This document shows positions 1 through 5,301 of a stretch of 5,301 nucleotides of DNA, piece after piece. Under the pieces are notes generated by a model. The model was not told the DNA's origin and searched no databases. It saw nothing but the letters and a program-made list of their open reading frames with translations. This DNA comes from a bacterium. Its GTDB lineage: Bacteria; Latescibacterota; UBA2968; GCA-2709665. The position numbers were made by a program, and so were the translations under genes. How positions within the stretch are numbered: the first letter of the stretch is position 1; every line of letters starts with the position of its first letter. The stretch is taken from positions 1 through 5,301 of the forward strand of contig JAQCGA010000330.1 of the NCBI GenBank assembly GCA_027619145.1, given 5' to 3'.

Positions 1-576
1 TTTGTTTTTGCACTGGTTGTCGATTTGATCCGGTTTCAGGACGTGGTCCGGGGCATTGGCCAGTACGTGCAGGCAGGCCCAGCATTCGCCGCCTATGCCG
101 AAGATACCCTGGAGGAATGCGCCGGTGGTTTCAATTTCTACGCCTTCGCCGGGGAGAACGTGTACGACCGTACCGTCCACGTAGGCCTGTACTTCTACAG
201 GACGCGGGGGCCGCCGAAGGATGACCTGGCCGGTAACAGGCGAGATGCTTTCCAGGGTGCCGGTGATGGGCGATGGGATGCTGGTTTTGAACCATTTGAC
301 AAAGGGGCGTGTCTCGGCAATGATTTCGCCTTCTTCGACCGGTTCTCCCTCTTTTTTGAGCATGTACGAAGGGAGTTCGGAAGGGGTGACACCCAAACGG
401 TTGACCAGGTTAAGCGAGCTGACGTCGCCGGGCAGTTCGGTGCGGGCAACAACCTGGTTGCGCTGTACCGTGTCGCCTTCTTTTACCAGTACGTCACCCC
501 GAAGGGGGAGCTGGCGGCGTTTGCGAATGGTGGCCTGGCGGGTTACGCGTAAGCCGGGGGTGTAGGTATGGGCCAT
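1..576 (-). CDS. Conserved uncharacterised protein with barrel-sandwich (biotinyl/lipoyl-like) domains, 3'-truncated by window edge
   Basis: The frame is open from ATG at 576 to base 1, giving 192 codons with no stop, so the gene continues beyond the window. The protein begins MAHTYTPGLRVTR. It shows several beta-hairpin repeats typical of barrel-sandwich hybrid folds (biotinyl/lipoyl, RnfC N-terminal, HlyD-like): residues 24-45 (PLRGDVLVKEGDTV), 72-89 (LKKEGEPVEEGEIIAET), 100-121 (SPITGTLESISPVTGQVI) and 128-150 (YVDGTVVHVLPGEGV). A glycine-rich segment IFGIGGE (158-164) is followed directly by Cys165-W-A-Cys168, a possible metal or redox pair. I see no biotin- or lipoate-accepting lysine motif, no signal peptide and no membrane segment, so a cytoplasmic protein is likely. 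I recall similar conserved hypothetical proteins with the same N-terminus in anaerobic bacteria, sometimes near GlmL/MutL genes; this is memory, not verified. The function is unknown. The start is chosen for the plausible N-terminus, although no Shine-Dalgarno precedes it. Confidence 0.8.
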   Translation of the reverse strand, partial: MAHTYTPGLRVTRQATIRKRRQLPLRGDVLVKEGDTVQRNQVVARTELPGDVSSLNLVNRLGVTPSELPSYMLKKEGEPVEEGEIIAETRPFVKWFKTSIPSPITGTLESISPVTGQVILRRPPRPVEVQAYVDGTVVHVLPGEGVEIETTGAFLQGIFGIGGECWACLHVLANAPDHVLKPDQIDNQCKNK

Positions 577-617
577 AGAAGACTGTGAGAGGAGAGGTGA
601 AAAGAGAAAAGCGAAAC
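577..617 (-). promoter_or_regulatory. Pyrimidine-rich 5' leader without Shine-Dalgarno
   Basis: Read on the minus strand, the stretch just before the ATG at 576 is almost entirely C and T, with runs such as CTTTTCTCTTTTCACCTCTC. It has no AGGAGG-like sequence within 20 nt of the start codon. The three importer genes next door each have a G-rich ribosome-binding site, so this leader is different in kind. It may be translated by an SD-independent route, or the real start may lie elsewhere, although no better in-frame ATG exists upstream. Confidence 0.5.
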
Positions 618-660
618 AATTGACAATTATCAATTATCAATTATCAATTGTCAATTTGTC
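618..660. repeat. AT-rich tandem heptamer array (AATTATC-type) with 11-bp inverted ends
   Basis: On the plus strand the units are AATTGAC (618-624), AATTATC (625-631, 632-638, 639-645), AATTGTC (646-652) and a longer AATTTGTC (653-660). The outer units are mirror images: AATTGACAATT at 618-628 is the exact reverse complement of AATTGTCAATT at 646-656, leaving a 17-base loop of repeats. The array fills the middle of the 95-bp gap between the permease stop and the next start codon. Its base composition is far more AT-rich than the flanking genes. Short heptamer arrays of this kind are known as dispersed intergenic repeats in some bacteria, for example the STRR repeats of cyanobacteria. Confidence 0.9.
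626..654 (-). promoter_or_regulatory. Predicted sigma70-type promoter built from the heptamer repeats
   Basis: On the minus strand, TTGACA (654-649) is a perfect -35 box. It is followed by exactly 17 bases (648-632) and then GATAAT (631-626), one mismatch from the consensus -10 box. Transcription would start near 619, giving a leader of about 43 nt before the ATG at 576. The plus-strand reading of the same array has TTGACA at 620-625 but only weak -10 candidates, so the minus-strand direction is favoured. This would give the downstream gene its own promoter, separate from the importer operon. AT-rich repeats can mimic promoters by chance, which limits confidence. Confidence 0.55.
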
Positions 661-671
661 TTTTCTGAATG

Positions 672-1748
672 TCAGATTTTCATTTTTGGATCCAGGGCGT
701 CGCGTAGGCCGTCGCCGAGGAGGTTGTAGAGGGTAACGGTAACAAAAATGGCGAAGCCGGGTACAACCACGAGCCACCAGGCGGCTGTATTGCTGCGGGC
801 ACCTGCCAGGATGGCGCCCCAGGTGATGGCTTCGGCCGGTACGCCAATGCCCAGGAAGCTGAGGCCGGATTCGGCCAGGATGGCACCTGCTACGCCGAAG
901 GCCGCGGGGATGAGTACGGGGGCGATGGCGTTGGGTAAGATATGGATAAACATTACCCGAGCACTGGAATACCCCAGGCTTTTGGCCGCAGAGACGTAGT
1001 CGTAGTTACGAACCTGGAGGAACATGGCGCGGGTGAGCCGGGCGATGCCTACCCAGCCGGTGAGACCGATGATGATCATAATGAAGAAGAGGCTGGGCGG
1101 GAAAAAGGCGGCTACGGTAATGATGAGGAAGAGGGCAGGAATGGCGGCCCAGAGTTCAAAGATGCGGGAGAGGATCAGATCGATCCACCCACCGAAGTAG
1201 CCTGCCAGTGCACCTAAGATCACACCAATGAACATGGAGATGCTAACAGAGACCAGGCCAATGGTAAGTGCGTACCTTGTGCCGTGGATGAGGCCAGAGA
1301 GCACATCTCGACCCAGGCGATCTGTTCCCATCAGGTGTTCTGCGTTCGGTTGTTGATATTTTTCGTTGAGGTGGATGTCACTGGGGCCATAGGGGATGGG
1401 CGGGAAGATGGCCTGACTGGCCTGAAGGCGTTTCAGATTGCGCCTACGCCGCAGTTCCGGTTGCCAATCTGCAATGCCCAGGTGAACGGCGTACTGGCGA
1501 AAGGCGGGGAAGTAGGTCTTGTTCTGGTACTCCATGTAATAGGGTTTGTTGCCTGCAATCAGGTCTGCACCAAGTGCAACCAGTGCAAGCAGACCAATCC
1601 CCACCAGGGCCGCCAATGCAGGTCGATTTTTTTTGAACTGTTTCCAGACGAGGCGGGCATAGGTCTGGCCGCTTGCCTGCTCTTTTTTTAAAAGAAGAGA
1701 GGCCGGAGAAGGCTGCGAAACAGGTTCTGTTTTTGCGGGAGTTGCCAT
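672..1748 (-). CDS. ABC importer permease, DppC/OppC type (YejE-like long loop)
   Basis: This is the second inner-membrane subunit of a peptide-class ABC importer, 358 residues. After a cytoplasmic N-terminus, TM1 spans about 43-66. A long external loop (67-137) is followed by the DppC hallmark HLMGTDRLGRD (138-148), then five more hydrophobic segments (about 160-183, 189-212, 217-237, 270-292 and 323-345). The EAA loop that docks on the ATPase is at 251-273, with core AAKSLGY and ending in HILPN. Classical DppC is about 300 residues. The extra length is mainly in the first loop, where YFPAF and FPPIPY recall YejE of the Yej transporter. ATG at 1748 is preferred: it lies 4 nt after the upstream permease stop and has AGGG 8 nt before it. 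An ATG at 1793 would add 15 residues and overlap the neighbour by 41 nt. The protein ends in DPKMKI, with the stop at 674-672. Confidence 0.93.
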   Translation of the reverse strand: MATPAKTEPVSQPSPASLLLKKEQASGQTYARLVWKQFKKNRPALAALVGIGLLALVALGADLIAGNKPYYMEYQNKTYFPAFRQYAVHLGIADWQPELRRRRNLKRLQASQAIFPPIPYGPSDIHLNEKYQQPNAEHLMGTDRLGRDVLSGLIHGTRYALTIGLVSVSISMFIGVILGALAGYFGGWIDLILSRIFELWAAIPALFLIITVAAFFPPSLFFIMIIIGLTGWVGIARLTRAMFLQVRNYDYVSAAKSLGYSSARVMFIHILPNAIAPVLIPAAFGVAGAILAESGLSFLGIGVPAEAITWGAILAGARSNTAAWWLVVVPGFAIFVTVTLYNLLGDGLRDALDPKMKI

Positions 1749-1752
1749 CGGG

Positions 1753-3054
1753 TTAGCCCTGTGAACGGGAAAATTCGATGCGCGGGTCCACAACTTTCAG
1801 CAGAATGTCTGCGAAGAGGATGCCCAATAGGGAGAGAAGAGAACTGATGGTCAGGATGGCCATCACCATTGGATAGTCTCTTACCAGGACGGATTGCACA
1901 CCCAAGAACCCCATGCCCGGAATGGTGAAAATGGTTTCTATGAAAACGGAGCCTGCGATGAGGCCGGGGAGGAGGTTTGCCAGGATGGTGACGATGGGGA
2001 TGAGTGAGTTGCGGAAGACGTGTCGGAGTACCACGACTTTTTGGGAAAGGCCTTTGGCCTGAGCTGTGCGCACGTAATCTTGCCGCAGGTTTTCGAGCAT
2101 GCTGGTGCGCATGAACCGGGAGAGTCCTGCAAAGCTGGCGTATGTGGAAGCCAGCACGGGTAGAACCATGTGGTGGACGTGGTCTTTCAGCAGGCGCCAG
2201 AAACCCCATTGGTCTGTGGCTTCGATGGATTGGATGCCGGAGGCGGGAAACCAGTAGAAGAATTCTTTGTTACAAAAAAAGATGATCAACAACATGCCCA
2301 CCCAAAACGAAGGCATGGACCACAGAGCGAAGGTTCCTGTGGTGAGTATTCGGTCTGTGAGCGAGTTCTGCTTCACGGACAACCAGACGCCTAAGGGCAG
2401 ACCTACGAGGTAAGCGATGAAGAGACTGATGAGGTTGATTTCCAGCGTAATGGGGATCCGCTCCAGGATGTGTCGGATTACGGGCTGCTGGTCTTTGAAG
2501 GAGCGGCCGAAGTCCAGGGTGGTGAAGCGCCGGTTGAAGATCTGGCAGAGTACCAGGCCAGCACCGTTGTACGAATAGTTGTTTTCGAGCTGGACGGTTC
2601 TGCCCTGCCAGAAGGAGGATTCGGTAAGTTCCCGTACTTGATCTGGGTGCTGTTTTGCGAAGAATTCAAGAAAGCGGCTCTTCCGGGCCTCGTTTTCGAG
2701 AGCGGCCAGTTCGGCTCGTTGGTCGGTGTCCACCCCTGCAAGGACGTTGTCCACCATGAGAGCGGTCCGCTCAAGCGTAGAGAGTGGCTCCATGCGCAGG
2801 AATAACCTGGAGATCCAATTTAAATACTGGACGTGCAGGGGTTGATCCAGGCCGAGCTGGCGGCGCAGGTCCGCACGGGTTTTTTCAACATCGGATTTGC
2901 GATCCGTGGAAATGCCCTCGCTGCCGGCCAGGCCGCCCAGGAACAGGTCTACTGGATCTCCAGGGGCCAGGTGCATGACCAAAAAGGAGATGAGCGTGAT
3001 CCCGATGAGTGTAGGGATCATGAGCAGCGTGCGATGGAGGATGTATTGAAGCAT
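1753..3054 (-). CDS. ABC importer permease, DppB/OppB type with about 95-residue periplasmic insert (YejB-like)
   Basis: This is the first inner-membrane subunit of the peptide-class ABC importer, 433 residues. TM1 spans about 9-29 and is followed by the family motif HLAPGDPVD (28-36). LGLDQPLHVQY (67-77) is another family signature. Residues 83-178 are an insert not found in classical DppB (usually 310-340 residues): charged, probably helical, with many Glu, Arg and Ala, and on the periplasmic side by topology. The family pattern resumes at LDFGRSF (180-186). Further membrane segments lie near 203-226, 236-262, 296-312, 353-373 and 398-421. The EAA loop is at 327-353, with core AQAKGLS and ending in RNSLIP. 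The motif FYWFPASG (266-273) and the tail VDPRIEF (422-428) resemble YejB. The ATG at 3054 follows the solute-binding gene by 30 nt. The stop is 4 nt before the next permease start. Substrate cannot be read from a permease alone; peptide is the family default. Confidence 0.94.
   Translation of the reverse strand: MLQYILHRTLLMIPTLIGITLISFLVMHLAPGDPVDLFLGGLAGSEGISTDRKSDVEKTRADLRRQLGLDQPLHVQYLNWISRLFLRMEPLSTLERTALMVDNVLAGVDTDQRAELAALENEARKSRFLEFFAKQHPDQVRELTESSFWQGRTVQLENNYSYNGAGLVLCQIFNRRFTTLDFGRSFKDQQPVIRHILERIPITLEINLISLFIAYLVGLPLGVWLSVKQNSLTDRILTTGTFALWSMPSFWVGMLLIIFFCNKEFFYWFPASGIQSIEATDQWGFWRLLKDHVHHMVLPVLASTYASFAGLSRFMRTSMLENLRQDYVRTAQAKGLSQKVVVLRHVFRNSLIPIVTILANLLPGLIAGSVFIETIFTIPGMGFLGVQSVLVRDYPMVMAILTISSLLSLLGILFADILLKVVDPRIEFSRSQG
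1757..1760 (-). promoter_or_regulatory. Ribosome-binding site of the DppC-type permease
   Basis: AGGG on the minus strand sits 8 nt before the ATG at 1748, inside the last codons of the upstream permease gene. It supports 1748 rather than 1793 as the start and suggests translational coupling of the two membrane subunits. Confidence 0.55.
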
Positions 3055-3059
3055 AGGCG

Positions 3060-3063
3060 CCCT
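3060..3063 (-). promoter_or_regulatory. Ribosome-binding site of the DppB-type permease
   Basis: The 30-nt gap between the solute-binding protein stop and the ATG at 3054 is G-rich on the minus strand. AGGG lies 5 nt before the start codon, within a wider GGGGGCAGGG run. There is no room for a convincing promoter, so the permease is most likely expressed by readthrough from the binding-protein gene. Confidence 0.55.
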
Positions 3064-3084
3064 GCCCCCGTGCTTTTCTGAGAG

Positions 3085-4935
3085 CTACTGATAAAGCCGG
3101 TTGGCGGCCGTGACGAACCATTCCTGGGTGTCTATGCCTCCGGGATACCAGTTCACGTTTTCAAAACGTCGGCTGTAAGCGGTCGCATTGCGCGATTTCC
3201 ACAAGAAGGTATAGGGTTGTTCTTCGTGAAGAATTTCCTGGAAGCGTTTGTACATTGCAATGCGTTTGTCCGGGTCGAACTCTTTGCGGTAGGCTTCCAG
3301 GATGCTGTCCACTTCGGCGTTTCTGAAGCTGATGAAGTTGGAACCCTGGCCTTCGGCCTGGGAGGAATGCCAGATCTGGTAGCTGTCTGGCGCGAGGCGT
3401 AGGCTACCGGTCCAGCCCAGGGTGCAGGCCGCGAATTCTTTTTTGCGTGCCACCCGATCCAGAAAAATGGTCCAGTCCAATTCGCGCACTTCGCAAACAA
3501 TGCCTACGTCCTGGAGTTCGTACTGGAGGGCCAGGGCAATGTCTTTGCGCATCTGGTTGCCGGAGTTGACCAGGAACTCGAACTGGAACTGTGTCTTCTC
3601 TCCGTCAATGATTTTGTCCAGAATGCCGTCTCCGTCGGTGTCTGCCCAGCCGGCTTCTTCGAGCAAGTCCAGGGCTTTTTCGGGATCGTACTCATACGGC
3701 TCCAGATCGTGATTGTATTCTGGACGAAATTTGTGGATGGGGCCTTCTACCGTTTCGGCCAGGCCGAACATGAGGTTTTGCACCATGCTTTTCCGGTTGG
3801 TCATGTGTGTCATTGCGTGGCGCACACGTTTGTCTCTGAAAATGGGGTGCGCGTTGTTCCATCCGATGTAGACGTACCCGGAAGAGTAGGAGATGCCTTT
3901 GAGGAAGCGCCCTGTGAATTCAGGCGACCAGCTCTTGTCTTTGAACTCCAAAGGTTGGAGGCTGTAGCGGTCCAGATTGCCGTTGGTTAGTTCGATGAAG
4001 GCTGCGTCTGTGTTGTTGATGATTTTGAAGACGATCTTGCTGACATACCCTTTGGGCATCAGGTCTTTCTGGTTTTGTCCCCAGTATTTCTGGTTGCGGG
4101 TGAGCACGACTTTTTGGCCGGTAACCACGTCGCTTTCCCAGTCTGCAACTTTGTAGGGGCCGGAGCCGAGCATGCTGCGGTTGAAGCCTGTGTTGAATTT
4201 TTCGCCGAACTGTTGTACTCGTTCTGCATGGGGTCCGCTTTCCCAGGAGCCGTCCACCAGGCTTTGAATAGAGACGGGGTCCAGGAGCCCGTCTGGATCA
4301 TAAAAATGCCTGGGTATAACCTGAAGGGTGCCCAGAGAGATGTCGTTGCGGAAGTAGGGTTCGTCGCAGACGAAGCTGATTTTGTGGGTGCCTTCCTGGC
4401 GTACATCTTTGACTGCGGCGAAATAGTTGCGTAACGAGGCCGCCAGGACCGCAGGATTTTTGATGACTTTCATACTGAAAAGTACGTCGTCTGCGGTAAG
4501 GGGTTTTCCGTCTGCAAACTGTACGTTTTCGCGCAGGTCGAAGGTGTAGGTAAGCTTGTCTTCTGAGATGGCCGGGTAGGTTTTGGCGATGAGGCCAATC
4601 ATTTCGTACGGCGGGTCGTTTTTGATGTCCAGGAGAGATTCGAATACGTACAGGTGGACCGAAGAAGCACCGGCATCATTGGACGTGTAAGGATTGAAGT
4701 TTTCAGGGTCTGAAAGAAAGTGTTGTACGAGCCAGTCCCCATATACCGGGTCTTTGGCCTCGGTATATTTCAACGGTGCGGTCTGGGCGCCGTTGAGGAC
4801 GATGATGTCGTTGGTATTGATGAGGATCTGCTTGACCCGTTCCCAAACATCTTGCGCGAGGGCCGGGTACGCGGCAAGGGCGAAGCAGATGCCCAGGAAG
4901 AAGCTCAATCCTGCAACACGAATTCTATGCGTCAT
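3085..4935 (-). CDS. Periplasmic peptide-class solute-binding protein (SBP_bac_5 family)
   Basis: This 616-residue protein captures the substrate for the ABC importer encoded directly downstream. The N-terminus is a Sec signal peptide: basic MTHRIR, a hydrophobic core to about residue 22, and a probable cleavage after ALA27 before Gln28. No cysteine follows, so it should be free in the periplasm. Family marks include FNPYTSNDAGASS (80-92), VFESL (97-101), the TFDLRENVQFADGKPLTADDVLFS segment (131-154), GSGPYKVADW (257-266) and RHAMTHMTNR (372-381), all typical of the DppA/OppA/NikA/YejA fold. Residues 432-441 read DTDGDGILDK, a calcium-loop-like motif seen in many relatives. A stretch of about 40 residues (28-65) precedes the usual core. 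Its length is close to that of YejA (about 600) and greater than DppA or OppA (about 535-545). The ligand is probably a peptide or amino-acid derivative, but binding residues cannot be assigned. ATG 4935 is supported by GGGAG 7 nt upstream and by the signal peptide. Confidence 0.95.
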   Translation of the reverse strand: MTHRIRVAGLSFFLGICFALAAYPALAQDVWERVKQILINTNDIIVLNGAQTAPLKYTEAKDPVYGDWLVQHFLSDPENFNPYTSNDAGASSVHLYVFESLLDIKNDPPYEMIGLIAKTYPAISEDKLTYTFDLRENVQFADGKPLTADDVLFSMKVIKNPAVLAASLRNYFAAVKDVRQEGTHKISFVCDEPYFRNDISLGTLQVIPRHFYDPDGLLDPVSIQSLVDGSWESGPHAERVQQFGEKFNTGFNRSMLGSGPYKVADWESDVVTGQKVVLTRNQKYWGQNQKDLMPKGYVSKIVFKIINNTDAAFIELTNGNLDRYSLQPLEFKDKSWSPEFTGRFLKGISYSSGYVYIGWNNAHPIFRDKRVRHAMTHMTNRKSMVQNLMFGLAETVEGPIHKFRPEYNHDLEPYEYDPEKALDLLEEAGWADTDGDGILDKIIDGEKTQFQFEFLVNSGNQMRKDIALALQYELQDVGIVCEVRELDWTIFLDRVARKKEFAACTLGWTGSLRLAPDSYQIWHSSQAEGQGSNFISFRNAEVDSILEAYRKEFDPDKRIAMYKRFQEILHEEQPYTFLWKSRNATAYSRRFENVNWYPGGIDTQEWFVTAANRLYQ

Positions 4936-4938
4936 CGG

Positions 4939-5301
4939 TTATCTCCCGAATGAGTTCTCTCGTGGATACAGATCCAGCGCGTTCGCCCAGGCTGCGATCT
5001 GTGTGACCCGTTCCTCTTCGCTTTGTACAAATAAGATGGGGCGACCTCGGCCGTCCAGAATGATGCCGGACTCGCCACCTCGAACAACTGTTTTTACTTC
5101 CTGGCCCTGCCCGGCGCCTGCGTCCCAGCGGCGGGCAGGTTTGATGCTCAGGTCTGCGTTCTCGTTTTCAGGCACGGAGAACATTCGGAGTTCTCCTACC
5201 TTCAGTTCGCCGGATTCGGTTCCAGAAGAGGATGTGATTTCGTAGGTCAGGCAAACATCGCCGGGTTTGCCGCTGCTCACCGGTGCCACACCGGCTCCCA
5301 A
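4939..5301 (-). CDS. GlmL/MutL-family protein (aminomutase-associated ASKHA ATPase), C-terminal 120 residues only
   Basis: The gene enters from the right edge; the TTG at 5301 is simply where the window cuts the frame, not a credible start. The visible part matches what I recall of the C-terminal domain of the GlmL/MutL family (Pfam MutL, formerly 'glutamate mutase L'): a beta-rich region GDVCLTYEIT (14-23), VGELRMFSVPE (35-45), then KPARRWDAGAGQG (54-66) and the hallmark GGESGIILDGRGRPI (75-89), where relatives have patterns like GLIIDARGRPL. A helix with EEERVTQIAAWANAL (95-109) closes the domain. Full-length members are roughly 450-600 residues, so most of the ATPase core lies outside. Members are encoded beside B12-dependent glutamate and other aminomutases and are thought to be accessory or reactivating proteins. 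It is unrelated to mismatch-repair MutL. The stop lies 3 nt before the binding-protein start. The family call rests on motif recall, without an alignment. Confidence 0.75.
   Translation of the reverse strand: MGAGVAPVSSGKPGDVCLTYEITSSSGTESGELKVGELRMFSVPENENADLSIKPARRWDAGAGQGQEVKTVVRGGESGIILDGRGRPILFVQSEEERVTQIAAWANALDLYPRENSFGR
4943..4947 (-). promoter_or_regulatory. Ribosome-binding site of the solute-binding protein
   Basis: GGGAG on the minus strand lies 7 nt before the ATG at 4935 and falls inside the last two sense codons of the upstream GlmL-like gene. Ribosomes ending that gene would be placed directly on this site. This strongly suggests translational coupling between the two genes and fixes the start of the binding protein. 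Confidence 0.7.

Larger units (their letters stand above)
606..666 (-). terminator. Possible weak hairpin terminator after the importer operon
   Basis: The 11-bp inverted ends of the heptamer array (656-646 with 628-618, minus strand) can fold into a stem. GAAAAG (666-661) may extend it by pairing with CTTTTC (611-606) across a mismatched region. A T-rich tract follows on the minus strand (613-601). The stem is nearly all A-U pairs, so it is not a classical intrinsic terminator. No GC-rich hairpin is visible between the permease stop and the next gene, so this is the only candidate for ending the operon transcript. Confidence 0.25.

Noticed and set aside
25..552. Long plus-strand open frame of 175 codons opposite the barrel-sandwich gene
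   Set aside because: It lies entirely antisense to the minus-strand frame 576-1, whose protein has clear repeated domain motifs. The plus-strand translation has no recognisable family or low-complexity logic and no ribosome site.
1..576. RNA polymerase beta' or biotin carboxyl carrier protein fragment
   Set aside because: The hairpin motifs are shared with these proteins, but the biotin acceptor MKM-type motif is absent and the order of segments does not fit RpoC.
618..660. CRISPR-like array
   Set aside because: The units are 7 bp and directly abutting with no unique spacers, so this is a simple tandem repeat.
1749..1793. Alternative upstream start for the DppC-type permease at 1793
   Set aside because: It would add 15 residues unlike the family N-terminus and overlap the upstream permease by 41 nt. 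The ATG at 1748 has an AGGG site at good spacing and a 4-nt gap.
2470..2805. Plus-strand open frame of 111 codons within the DppB-type permease
   Set aside because: It is antisense to the insert region of a well-supported permease gene. The same applies to plus-strand frames at 942-1217, 1284-1691 and 4075-4434, which are opposite-strand shadows of the importer genes.
5299..5301. TTG at the right edge as the true start of the GlmL-like gene
   Set aside because: The visible residues match only the C-terminal domain of a much longer family, so the frame is cut by the window rather than starting there.

Overview
All the genes in this 5.3 kb window lie on the minus strand, so it reads from right to left. 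It looks like chromosomal DNA of a diderm (Gram-negative-type) bacterium with moderately high GC. The solute-binding protein has a Sec signal peptide ending in an ALA-Q cleavage site and no lipobox cysteine, which fits a free periplasmic protein rather than a Gram-positive lipoprotein. I cannot place the organism from sequence alone. The gene types and long loops recall poorly cultured phyla (Latescibacterota, KSB1, Hydrogenedentes or Chloroflexi relatives), but that is impression, not evidence.

Layout in transcription order: (1) 5301-4939, the C-terminal 120 residues of a GlmL/MutL-type protein, the ASKHA-fold ATPase family linked to B12-dependent aminomutases (not the mismatch-repair MutL). 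(2) 4935-3085, a 616-residue periplasmic substrate-binding protein of the peptide/opine/nickel class (SBP_bac_5). (3) 3054-1753 and (4) 1748-672, the two ABC importer permeases of the DppB and DppC type, with long periplasmic loops that resemble the YejB/YejE branch. The gaps are 3, 30 and 4 nt, and two ribosome-binding sites lie inside the preceding gene, so these four genes look like one translationally coupled operon. No ATP-binding subunit is present.

(5) 671-577 is a 95-bp intergenic gap holding an AT-rich array of 7-bp repeats. Read on the minus strand, the array forms a TTGACA box, a 17-bp spacer and a GATAAT box, a near-consensus housekeeping promoter. (6) It faces a gene that starts at 576 and runs off the left edge of the window (192 codons, no stop). 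Its protein is rich in biotinyl/lipoyl-like (barrel-sandwich hybrid) motifs, carries a CxxC pair, and appears to be a conserved but functionally uncharacterised family.

Working hypothesis: the importer brings in peptides or amino acids, and the flanking GlmL-like and lipoyl-like proteins belong to a B12-linked amino-acid catabolic module. The importer genes are well supported. The metabolic link is inference from gene order and remembered family context.
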